From positions 1 through 6,796 of the forward strand of contig JAOPWF010000239.1 of NCBI GenBank assembly GCA_025965815.1: a stretch of 6,796 nt of DNA, read 5' to 3'. The notes under the pieces are model-generated. The model searched no databases. It saw nothing but the letters and a program-made list of their open reading frames with translations, and had not been told where the DNA came from. Numbering within the stretch: position 1 is the stretch's first letter; each line of letters opens with the position of its first letter. This DNA is from Mycobacterium sp. (GTDB lineage Bacteria; Actinomycetota; Actinomycetes; Mycobacteriales; Mycobacteriaceae). The position numbers were made by a program, and so were the translations under genes. This document shows positions 1 to 4,963 of the stretch, in pieces.

Positions 1-645
1 GTAGGAGTCGCTGAAACCCTTGAGCGACTGGAAGTCCCGCCGCACCGTTTCCGAGCGGGGATTGAGCGCCAGCAGCACCTGGTTGCCGTCGGTGATCCCC
101 TGCCCGAGCCGCTGCCCCTCGCCCCGCAGACCCTCCGCCAACGCGGACAGCGTCCCGTTCAGCTTGGCGGGATCGATTTTCTGGAGCACGTCGCTCAGGT
201 TTTGGAAGACCGTGTTGACCTCGGTGCTGACGTTGTCGGACTTGAGCACTGCTCCGGCGGTCAGCCGCTTGGGACTTGGGTCACTCGGGTAGATGAGGTT
301 GACATATTTCGCGCCGAACGCGGTGGTGGCACGAATCTCGGCCTCGACGTTGGCGGGGATGTACTTGACCTGATCCGGATAGAGGTCCAGCTGCAGGCTC
401 ACCGGGTTGTCGCCACCCTTGATCTCGCCAACCCTGCCGACCTGTACTCCGCGCAGCTTGACCTTCGCGCCGGGTTCCATCACCAGGCCCGCCCGATCAG
501 AGGTCAACGTGACCTGCACATACGACCTCAAGATCCCCGAGAACATCACGGAGGTCAATCCGATGATCGCGGCGAGCACCGCGAACAGAATCAGCGTCCA
601 CAGTGCCGGGTGCAGGCTTCTATCCCGTCTTGCTCTTGATGCCAT
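1..645 (-). CDS. Mce-family lipid-transport protein, first Mce gene of operon (MceA-type), 3' end beyond window
   Basis: Mce proteins form the periplasmic substrate-carrying part of mycobacterial lipid importers. The ATG at 645 lies 3 nt after the yrbEB stop. 215 codons are open to the window edge, so the C-terminal part is missing. The product begins with a basic stretch (residues 1-12, many Arg), then one hydrophobic segment at about 14-36 that anchors it in the membrane. A MlaD/MCE domain follows at about 41-122, with [11 protein letters not shown] (52-62), GVQVGRVG (66-73) and [11 protein letters not shown] (107-117), which read like MceA proteins. After residue 140 comes a helical region ([19 protein letters not shown]) typical of the segment following the MCE domain. 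Being first after the yrbE pair supports an MceA assignment by position. Which mce operon (mce1-mce7 type) this is cannot be decided from the fragment. A weak G-rich SD (GGGGTAGGG) precedes the ATG. Confidence 0.93.
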   Translation of the reverse strand, partial: MASRARRDRSLHPALWTLILFAVLAAIIGLTSVMFSGILRSYVQVTLTSDRAGLVMEPGAKVKLRGVQVGRVGEIKGGDNPVSLQLDLYPDQVKYIPANVEAEIRATTAFGAKYVNLIYPSDPSPKRLTAGAVLKSDNVSTEVNTVFQNLSDVLQKIDPAKLNGTLSALAEGLRGEGQRLGQGITDGNQVLLALNPRSETVRRDFQSLKGFSDSY

Positions 646-648
646 GCC

Positions 649-1494
649 CTACCCCGACAGGTTGAAGTTGCCGGACTGGCCGTAGATGGCCAGCGAGACG
701 AACAGTGTGACGAACACGGCGGCAACCAACGAAGTACGCACGGCACGGCCGACCGCCTCGCCGACGCCGGCGGGCCCGCCTACGGCGTTGAACCCGTAGT
801 AGGTGTGCACCAGCATCACGACCACGGCCATCGAGATCGCCTGCAGGAACGAGTAGATGAGGTCCATCGGGTTCAGGAACGTATTGAAGTAGTGGTCGTA
901 AACGCCGGTGGACTGTCCGTAGACGGCCGTCGTACCGACGCGCGTCGCAATGAACGCCATCAGCACGGCGACGCAGTACAGCGGAATGACCACGATCACC
1001 CCGGCCAGCACGCGGGTCGACGCCAGGTATGCGACGGAGCGGATGCCCATCACCTCCAGTGCGTCGATCTCCTCGCTGATCCGCATCGCGCCCAACTGCG
1101 CGGTAGCGCCTGCGCCGATCGTCGCGGCCAGTCCGATGCCTGCGACCAACGGCCCGACCAGCCGGACGTTGAGGAAGGCCGATGTGAACCCGGCCAACGC
1201 CTCCACGCCGATCGACTCGAGCTGGCTGTAGGCCTGGACCGCAATCAGGGAGCCGGCGGACAACGTCAGGAATCCGACGATCACGATCGTGCCGCCGATT
1301 GCCGCGAGGGCCCCGACACCGAGGCTCATCTGCGCGATGAGCCGCACGACCTCGACCTTGTAATAGACAACGGCGTCCCAGATGCCCTTGACCGTCTGAC
1401 CGTAGAACTGGGTCTGCGTGCCTACGCGGTTCCAGCTGTCGACCCAGCCAGCGAAGGTGCGCCGGAGTCGCGGGTACTGCTTGCTGGCGGTCAC
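649..1494 (-). CDS. yrbEB: YrbE-family (MlaE-like) permease, second subunit (YrbEB)
   Basis: 281 aa, an ordinary length for this family. YrbEA and YrbEB are the MlaE-type integral membrane subunits of Mce importers and are thought to work with an ATPase (MceG/Mkl) encoded elsewhere. The protein has a charged N-terminal region (1-45) and several hydrophobic segments (about 58-88, 112-130, 162-186, 213-232, 253-272). The family's cytoplasmic signature is [20 protein letters not shown] at about 127-146, with EEIDAL at 141-146. I chose the GTG at 1494 because it overlaps the yrbEA stop as GTGA (4 nt), the usual coupled arrangement, and because upstream codons in this frame lie inside yrbEA and do not resemble the family. 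The N-terminal [22 protein letters not shown] also fits YrbEB. The gene depends on the yrbEA promoter; no separate promoter is visible. Confidence 0.93.
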   Translation of the reverse strand: MTASKQYPRLRRTFAGWVDSWNRVGTQTQFYGQTVKGIWDAVVYYKVEVVRLIAQMSLGVGALAAIGGTIVIVGFLTLSAGSLIAVQAYSQLESIGVEALAGFTSAFLNVRLVGPLVAGIGLAATIGAGATAQLGAMRISEEIDALEVMGIRSVAYLASTRVLAGVIVVIPLYCVAVLMAFIATRVGTTAVYGQSTGVYDHYFNTFLNPMDLIYSFLQAISMAVVVMLVHTYYGFNAVGGPAGVGEAVGRAVRTSLVAAVFVTLFVSLAIYGQSGNFNLSG

Positions 1495-2261
1495 GTCGCG
1501 CCCGCCTTCACCGCGACGGCGGTGGCTATCAGGTTGATCACGAACAGCGCCATGAACGTGTACACCACGGTTTCGTTCACGGCATTGCCCACGCCCTGCG
1601 GTCCGCCGCCGACCGAAATGCCCTTGTAGCAGGCGATCATGCTGGCGGCCAGGCCGAATATCGCGGCCTTGATCAGGGCCACGATCACTTGAGGAGCTCC
1701 GACCAGAAGAGTCAGTCCGGCCGCGAACGCGCCCGGGGTCACATTCTGGAAGAACACCGAGAAGACGAATCCGCCGATGATGCCGACCAGGCACACCAGC
1801 GAGGCCAACATCAGCGAGACCAGGGTCGCCGCCAGTACCCGCGGGACGATCAGGGCCTGTACCGGGTTGATGCCCAGCACCCGTAGCGCGTCCAGTTCTT
1901 CACGGATGGTTCGCGCTCCGAGATCGGCACACATAGCGGTGGCGCCCGCCCCGGCGATCACTAGGACCGTCACGATGGGACCGGTCTGTGTCACCGTGCC
2001 CAGCGCCGCACCTGTTCCGGAGAAGTCGGCCGCACCGATCTCGACCAACAGGACGTTGATGGTGAACGTGGTGAGAACCGTGAACGGGATCGACAACAAG
2101 ATCGTGGGCAGCAGTGCCACCCGCGCCACGAACCACGTCTGCAGCAGGAATTCACGCCACGCCCACGGCGGCCTGAACATCTGGACAAATGTGTCAAGCG
2201 ACAGCGCGAAAAAGTCGCCGAGAGCCCGTACCGGCTTGGCGACCGTGCCGGAGCTAACCAC
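1491..2261 (-). CDS. yrbEA: YrbE-family (MlaE-like) permease, first subunit (YrbEA); first structural gene of mce operon
   Basis: 256 aa, with about five hydrophobic segments (about 46-75, 95-110, 140-172, 182-210, 234-252). The MlaE signature is [24 protein letters not shown] at about 103-126, with EELDAL at 121-126. The motif [20 protein letters not shown] near the C-terminus is shared with other YrbE proteins. It should pair with YrbEB to form the transmembrane channel of the Mce importer. The start is a GTG at 2261 with a strong SD (GGAGGG, 2269-2274, 7-nt spacer). No upstream in-frame start exists before a stop codon. This is the first recognised gene of the operon, reading away from TetR1. 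No fadD gene sits in front of it, unlike the mce1 locus of M. tuberculosis. The start codon lies inside a 12-bp palindrome (2257-2268). Confidence 0.94.
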   Translation of the reverse strand: MVSSGTVAKPVRALGDFFALSLDTFVQMFRPPWAWREFLLQTWFVARVALLPTILLSIPFTVLTTFTINVLLVEIGAADFSGTGAALGTVTQTGPIVTVLVIAGAGATAMCADLGARTIREELDALRVLGINPVQALIVPRVLAATLVSLMLASLVCLVGIIGGFVFSVFFQNVTPGAFAAGLTLLVGAPQVIVALIKAAIFGLAASMIACYKGISVGGGPQGVGNAVNETVVYTFMALFVINLIATAVAVKAGAT

Positions 2262-2295
2262 TAGTGGTCCCTCCGTCGCTGGCCCTACTTGGCAT
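2254..2295 (-). CDS. possible 13-aa leader ORF overlapping the yrbEA start (speculative)
   Basis: An ATG at 2295 opens a 13-codon frame ([13 protein letters not shown]) that ends with TAG at 2256-2254, inside the second and third codons of yrbEA (8-nt overlap in another frame). It has its own SD-like GGAGGG at 2307-2312, 11 nt upstream. This lies in an 11-bp sequence (GCGACGGAGGG on the minus strand) repeated exactly at the yrbEA SD. Termination next to the yrbEA GTG would allow translational coupling. The SD spacing is long and so short an ORF can occur by chance, so confidence is low. Confidence 0.25.
   Translation of the reverse strand: MPSRASDGGTTSG
2257..2268. repeat. 12-bp perfect palindrome over the yrbEA start codon
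   Basis: ACCACTAGTGGT is its own reverse complement and includes the GTG start (2259-2261) and most of the SD spacer. CCACTAG within it recurs at 2431-2437 in the upstream inverted-repeat cluster. It could be a second operator site or a hairpin affecting initiation; chance is possible for a 12-mer. Confidence 0.45.
2269..2274 (-). promoter_or_regulatory. ribosome binding site of yrbEA
   Basis: GGAGGG on the minus strand, 7 nt before the GTG at 2261. It fixes the start of yrbEA. The surrounding GCGACGGAGGG is duplicated at 2307-2317. Confidence 0.8.
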
Positions 2296-2340
2296 GGACA
2301 GCCGAACCCTCCGTCGCCTCGAATCTTTAACTACCGCAAA

Positions 2341-2360
2341 CTTGTGACTCACAGCACAAG
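2341..2360. repeat. nested inverted repeats upstream of yrbEA
   Basis: CTTGTG (2341-2346) pairs with CACAAG (2355-2360). Nested inside is TGTGA-C-TCACA (2343-2353), a perfect 11-bp palindrome. The site lies about 80 bp upstream of yrbEA in a relatively AT-rich patch that probably contains the mce promoter. It resembles a transcription-factor site, but the half-site spacing does not fit the classical CRP layout (TGTGA-6-TCACA). The protein that would bind is unknown. Confidence 0.4.
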
Positions 2361-2420
2361 CGGGCTGAGGGGAAACCGTACACCACGTTTTTCGGCGCGA
2401 GCAACACTCTAGGGCCTCCG

Positions 2421-2460
2421 GTGGCGCTCGCCACTAGGTCCACCTAGTAGAACAGGTGGA
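2421..2460. promoter_or_regulatory. cluster of overlapping inverted repeats, candidate operator between mce operon and TetR1
   Basis: Three perfect inverted repeats overlap here. They are GTGGCG-CT-CGCCAC (2421-2434), ACTAGGT-CC-ACCTAGT (2433-2448), and TCCACCT (2439-2445) pairing with AGGTGGA (2454-2460). The middle one, with two 7-bp arms and a 2-bp centre, has the size expected of a TetR-family operator. The cluster sits centrally in the divergent intergenic region, about 160-200 bp from yrbEA and 90-130 bp from TetR1. Which protein binds is inference; TetR1 is the obvious candidate. Confidence 0.55.
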
Positions 2461-2517
2461 ATTTGCTAAATACGGTGCGACATGCACATAAGTGACGTCT
2501 CACGAAACGCCGCTAGC

Positions 2518-2550
2518 GTGACACACCTTGTCAGTGACACACTGTGACAT
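2518..2550. promoter_or_regulatory. GTGACA repeats and palindrome immediately before TetR1
   Basis: GTGACACAC occurs twice (2518-2526 and 2534-2542, period 16 bp), and GTGACAT follows at 2544-2550, abutting the ATG. TGTCA-G-TGACA (2529-2539) is a perfect 11-bp palindrome between them. The block fills the space where the TetR1 promoter and SD would be, and no SD is visible. This suggests an autoregulatory site and perhaps a leaderless start. A -10 is only weakly suggested (CACACT, 2538-2543). Confidence 0.5.
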
Positions 2551-3198
2551 ATGCAGCCTTTTACGCGATCGTCAGCCGTTCTACCCACATATCGGCCGGT
2601 CTCGGCCGAGGATCGCGCCCAGCAAACTCGCCGAGCCATCGTCCGCGCGGCCATTGAAGCCTTCCGGTTGCATGGTTACTCAGCTACCACGATGGGCTCG
2701 GTCGCCGTACTCGCCGGCGTTTCTCCCCGGACCCTTTACCGTCACTACGGCAGCAAGAGCGCACTGTTCGCAGCAACGATCGCGGCGGGCACTGCGGACT
2801 TCCTCGAGCAACTTGGCGAGTACGTCCAACGGACGACATTACGGGAAGCAATCCTGGCCGCATTCACCCAGACGACACTCGAGTCGAGCGAAGAGAGTCG
2901 CGCCATCATGTACCTCGTCGTCACCGAGGACGAGGTGTCGCGATACTGGCTCTCCACCTCCCAGCGGATGGTGCCCGTGCTCGCGGCGACGCTGCGCTCT
3001 GCCTGCCAGGCGGACCAGGAGGCCGAAGACCAGATGGTCTGGGAAGTGCGTGCCGGCGCGCTGCTCGCCGCCTTCAACTCCGCGTACCGACGGTGGGCCG
3101 TCAGCCCGGGCTCAGACCTCATCGAGCTGGTGGCCAAAGCCGTCGACACCGTCCTGCCCATCCTCACGCCGCCGGCCATCCAGGATGCCCCAACATGA
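2551..3198 (+). CDS. TetR/AcrR-family transcriptional regulator (TetR1), divergent from mce operon
   Basis: 215 aa, a normal TetR length. The N-terminal DNA-binding domain spans about 24-72: helix 1 TRRAIVRAAIEAFRLHGY, then TMGSVAVLAGVSPRTLYRHYGSK (47-69), the helix-turn-helix with the typical LYRHYGSK end. Residues 75-205 are a helical ligand-binding/dimerisation domain of no recognisable specificity. A 20-residue tail precedes the HTH. The ATG at 2551 is the only reasonable start: an in-frame TGA lies at 2545-2547 and no later start precedes helix 1. There is no SD. The gene faces away from yrbEA across 289 bp rich in palindromes, so it probably regulates the mce operon and itself. It is not Mce3R-like in length, since that regulator is about twice as long. 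The ligand is unknown. Confidence 0.92.
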   Translation: MQPFTRSSAVLPTYRPVSAEDRAQQTRRAIVRAAIEAFRLHGYSATTMGSVAVLAGVSPRTLYRHYGSKSALFAATIAAGTADFLEQLGEYVQRTTLREAILAAFTQTTLESSEESRAIMYLVVTEDEVSRYWLSTSQRMVPVLAATLRSACQADQEAEDQMVWEVRAGALLAAFNSAYRRWAVSPGSDLIELVAKAVDTVLPILTPPAIQDAPT

Positions 3199-3212
3199 CA
3201 GCGAGCTGTCAT
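3195..3212. repeat. 18-bp inverted repeat at the TetR1 stop
   Basis: ATGACAGC-GA-GCTGTCAT has two perfect 8-bp arms, and the TetR1 stop TGA (3196-3198) is in the left arm. It contains the same TGACA/TGTCA half-sites as the palindrome before TetR1 (2529-2539). It is followed by CATATGCA (3210-3217), which also occurs at the TetR1 start (2548-2555). No T-tract follows, so a TetR-type operator for the downstream secreted-protein gene is at least as likely as a terminator. Confidence 0.55.
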
Positions 3213-3245
3213 ATGCAATCCGGGGAGCGGGGCACAGGAGGCTTG

Positions 3246-3251
3246 TACGAT
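3246..3251 (+). promoter_or_regulatory. -10 element for leaderless transcription of the secreted protein gene
   Basis: TACGAT fits the mycobacterial TANNNT consensus and ends 6 nt before the ATG at 3258, the spacing that places the transcript start on the ATG. No good -35 is seen. An AGGAGG at 3236-3241 lies 16 nt before the ATG, too far to act as its SD. This supports 3258 as the start. Confidence 0.45.
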
Positions 3252-3257
3252 CCGGGC

Positions 3258-3674
3258 ATGATCCGGTGTCTCCTTGCCCTGCTGACTGTTTTCGCGACAG
3301 CCATGATTGGAGTCGGCTCCGCAGGGGTGGCAAGCGCCCGCCCCGACGATGCGGGGCAGCCTTCGTGCACCTACACGCTGACGCCGCCGCGGGTGGTGCG
3401 GGTGTCGGGCGTGGATATGGTGACCGCGACGATCACGCCCTATCCGTGCACGGGTTCCATCAACCCCAACTCGCTGGTGGTCTGTGTCTCAGCACAGGGC
3501 GGCGACGCCGGCGACCAGTGCGCGACCAAGGCCGTTCCCGACATGGCCCAGGTGTTCTTCGCCCCCTACCGTCCTGGCACAACGTACGTATCGAAGGGCA
3601 GTGGCTGCGGCTCCGTGTACGACACCACGGGTTCACTGTGCGCGACCGTTGGGCCGTACACAGCGACGCTCTGA
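3258..3674 (+). CDS. small secreted cysteine-rich protein of unknown function
   Basis: 138 aa. Residues 1-27 form a Sec-type signal peptide: Arg3, hydrophobic core LLALLTVFATAMIGVGSAGV, cleavage expected after ASA at 25-27, before RPDDAG. There is no lipobox cysteine after the cleavage site, so the protein should be released rather than lipid-anchored. The mature 111 residues contain six cysteines (37, 64, 76, 88, 117, 128), enough for three disulfides. They are rich in Val, Thr, Gly and Pro with alternating hydrophobic residues, which suggests a small beta-sheet domain. I recognise no catalytic motif or named family. The frame is open further upstream, but ATG 3258 gives a clean signal peptide and a well-placed -10. 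It lies 59 nt after TetR1, same strand, with a palindrome between them. Confidence 0.8.
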   Translation: MIRCLLALLTVFATAMIGVGSAGVASARPDDAGQPSCTYTLTPPRVVRVSGVDMVTATITPYPCTGSINPNSLVVCVSAQGGDAGDQCATKAVPDMAQVFFAPYRPGTTYVSKGSGCGSVYDTTGSLCATVGPYTATL

Positions 3675-3710
3675 GTCAGAGATAAGCACTCGAATCGGAC
3701 CGCCATTCTT

Positions 3711-3727
3711 CTAGAACGTCATTCCAA
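3711..3727. promoter_or_regulatory. predicted TetR2 operator in its own promoter (copy 2)
   Basis: CTAGAACGTCATTCCAA matches the perfect palindrome at 4901-4917 at 13 of 17 positions, with the left arm CTAGAA intact and the right arm degenerate. It also overlaps the 8-bp palindrome TTCTAGAA (3709-3716). It occupies the -35 region relative to the -10 at 3744-3749, a position suited to repression of TetR2. ACGTCA (3716-3721) and TGACGT (3736-3741) form a further inverted pair around the promoter. Confidence 0.55.
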
Positions 3728-3743
3728 TAACGTTGTGACGTGC

Positions 3744-3749
3744 GATAAT
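3744..3749 (+). promoter_or_regulatory. -10 element of TetR2, implying a leaderless GTG start
   Basis: GATAAT lies 7 nt before an in-frame GTG at 3757-3759, the spacing of mycobacterial leaderless promoters. The ATG at 3748 overlaps this hexamer, so it would not be in a transcript made from this promoter. The TetR2 start is therefore probably 3757. Confidence 0.5.
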
Positions 3750-3756
3750 GGGTTCT

Positions 3757-4338
3757 GTGTCCGAAGCCCCCATCCGCCGTTGGGCCAAGACGGATGCGAC
3801 CCAGCAGCGCATCCTCGACGCCGCGACCGAGGTATTCGGCGCCCACGGTTTCACCGCGGCCACGATGGCCGATGTGGTGGCCCGGTCCGGTGCCAGCATC
3901 GGCAGCATCTATCACCACTTCGGCGGCAAGAAAGAGTTGTATCTGGCGATCTTCGAGCGGCTGGCCGCCGACGTCGATCGCCGCATCGATGAGGCCGCCC
4001 AGAAGGCCGACGTGTCCGAAGGCCGGCAGGCCTTCGAGACGAACGCGCGGGCGTACCTCGAGGGCATGCGTGCCAATCGGGACGCCGCCATGGTGCTGGC
4101 CTCCGGCGACGCACCCGCCGGCTTCGACCGGATCCGACGCCAGAGCATGCTGACGAACTTCCGGCGGTGGATGTCCGTTCTCGATCTGGACCGTTCGCCG
4201 CGGGGCCAGCTCCTGTCCCGCGTACTGGTCGCGGTCATGACCGAGTCGGCACTGATGGTAACCATGGCCGACAACGACGATGACGTGGAGCCCATCATCG
4301 ACGCCACCCTCGAGTGGATCGACCGCCTGACCGGCTGA
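3757..4338 (+). CDS. TetR/AcrR-family transcriptional regulator (TetR2)
   Basis: 193 aa from the GTG at 3757; an ATG at 3748 would add three residues. The GTG is preferred because a GATAAT -10 ends 7 nt before it and overlaps the ATG. Numbering from the ATG form, the HTH domain is at about 16-66. Helix 1 is TQQRILDAATEVFGAHGF. The recognition unit is TMADVVARSGASIGSIYHHFGGKKELY (39-65), a close match to the family pattern. Residues 70-196 are an all-helical C-terminal domain with no recognised ligand. It probably represses itself through the site at 3711-3727, and the amidohydrolase (with the VOC gene) through the related palindrome at 4901-4917. The VOC gene converges on it with only 9 nt between stops. 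Confidence 0.92.
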   Translation: MSEAPIRRWAKTDATQQRILDAATEVFGAHGFTAATMADVVARSGASIGSIYHHFGGKKELYLAIFERLAADVDRRIDEAAQKADVSEGRQAFETNARAYLEGMRANRDAAMVLASGDAPAGFDRIRRQSMLTNFRRWMSVLDLDRSPRGQLLSRVLVAVMTESALMVTMADNDDDVEPIIDATLEWIDRLTG

Positions 4339-4347
4339 GAGTCGCCG

Positions 4348-4821
4348 CTACGCGCTCTGCGCGGCCGCTTCCAGTTCGGCGATGACGATCTTGCGCATCC
4401 CCAGCATCGCCTTGGTGGCCGCAGCTGCGCGGTTCGGGTTCGGATCGGACAGCAGCTCGAACAGCCGGTCGGGCACGACCTGCCAGCTGAGCCCGAACCG
4501 GTCCTTGAGCCAGCCGCACTGGCTCTCCTCGCCGCCGTCGACCAACCGGTCCCAGTAGTAGTCGACCTCCTCCTGGTCTTTGCAGCCGATCTGGAACGAC
4601 ACCGCCTCGGTGAATGGGAACTGCGGGCCACCGTTGATGGCGACAAACCGGGTTCCGTCAAGCACGAAGACGCCGGTGAGCACGTCGCCGGGGGTGCCCG
4701 GTCCGGCCTCGGTGTAGCGGTTGAGCGACTCGATCGTCGAATTCGGAAACACCGAGGTATAGAAGTGAGCGGCCTCTTCGACGTTGTTGTCCAACCAGAG
4801 GGACGGCGTGATCGATGGCAT
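4348..4821 (-). CDS. VOC-superfamily protein, PhnB / 3-demethylubiquinone methyltransferase-like domain
   Basis: 157 aa, the usual length for this single-domain family (Pfam 3-dmu-9_3-mt type), related by fold to glyoxalase and dioxygenase proteins. Conserved features are ITPSLWLDNNVEEAAHFYTSVFP (4-26), PGDVLTGVFVLDGTRFVAINGGP (44-66), the TEAVSF motif (71-76), DQEEVDYYWDRL (82-93), CGWLKDRFGLSWQVVP (102-117) and a C-terminal helix KAMLGMRKIVIAEL. Despite the family name, methyltransferase activity is not expected; most members have no assigned reaction. The ATG at 4821 has a strong SD (AGGAGG, 4827-4832, 5-nt spacer). It is divergent from the amidohydrolase, and the shared 142-bp intergenic region holds the palindromic operator. 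A minus-strand TAGTAT (4898-4903) could be its -10. Co-regulation with the hydrolase is inference. Confidence 0.9.
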   Translation of the reverse strand: MPSITPSLWLDNNVEEAAHFYTSVFPNSTIESLNRYTEAGPGTPGDVLTGVFVLDGTRFVAINGGPQFPFTEAVSFQIGCKDQEEVDYYWDRLVDGGEESQCGWLKDRFGLSWQVVPDRLFELLSDPNPNRAAAATKAMLGMRKIVIAELEAAAQSA

Positions 4822-4826
4822 GGCGG

Positions 4827-4832
4827 CCTCCT
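4827..4832 (-). promoter_or_regulatory. ribosome binding site of VOC gene
   Basis: AGGAGG on the minus strand, 5 nt before the ATG at 4821. It decides against the longer upstream reading of this frame, which would cross into the divergent gene. Confidence 0.8.
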
Positions 4833-4891
4833 GTCCGTATGCGCCTGCACAGTGCAGACCGGCCGAGGCCGCGGAACTCATCGCTGGGTCT

Positions 4892-4920
4892 TTGACAATA
4901 CTAGAATGTGATTCTAGAGT
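4892..4920 (+). promoter_or_regulatory. promoter of the amidohydrolase operon
   Basis: TTGACA (4892-4897) and TAGAGT (4915-4920) are separated by 17 nt, an ideal housekeeping-sigma promoter with a consensus -35 and a TANNNT -10. Transcription should begin near 4927, leaving a leader of about 37 nt with a GAGGAG SD (4953-4958) 5 nt before the ATG at 4964. The spacer and -10 are covered by the palindrome at 4901-4917, so a bound repressor would block RNA polymerase. Confidence 0.75.
4901..4917. promoter_or_regulatory. palindromic operator between VOC gene and amidohydrolase (copy 1)
   Basis: CTAGAAT-GTG-ATTCTAG has two perfect 7-bp arms around a 3-bp centre. It lies inside the spacer and -10 of the amidohydrolase promoter and over the likely promoter region of the divergent VOC gene. 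A related site (13/17) is found before TetR2 at 3711-3727. The TAGAAT half-site resembles, but does not match, the published KstR consensus (TnnAACnnGTTnnA); arm spacing and core differ. TetR2 is the best candidate binder. Confidence 0.7.
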
Positions 4921-4930
4921 TGGCGCCAAC
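4919..4930. repeat. 12-bp palindrome at the amidohydrolase transcription start
   Basis: GTTGGCGCCAAC is self-complementary and spans the expected +1 (about 4927). It could be a second protein-binding site next to the operator or a short 5' hairpin. No second copy was found in the window. Confidence 0.4.
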
Positions 4931-4963
4931 CGCAGGTCTACCGCCATCCACCGAGGAGATCGC

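Noticed and set aside
805..1629. Long plus-strand frame opposite the yrbE genes
   Set aside because: Very Asp/Arg/His/Gln-rich with no hydrophobic core. It is the antisense shadow of yrbEB/yrbEA, which carry clear MlaE signatures.
1495..1794. N-terminal extension of yrbEB upstream of GTG 1494
   Set aside because: It lies wholly inside yrbEA in another frame, is Arg/Gly-rich and unlike YrbE proteins. The GTGA overlap gives a natural start.
2528..3685. 385-codon plus-strand frame running across TetR1 and the secreted protein gene
   Set aside because: Arg/Ser/Pro-rich composition typical of an out-of-frame reading of high-GC genes. Two other frames here encode a clear TetR and a clear signal-peptide protein.
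3912..4850. 312-codon minus-strand frame over TetR2 and the VOC gene
   Set aside because: Arg/Ser-rich shadow spanning two real genes and their junction; no family resemblance.
4784..4963. N-terminal extension of the amidohydrolase
   Set aside because: It would cross the TTGACA/TAGAGT promoter, the operator and the start of the VOC gene, while ATG 4964 has a good SD.
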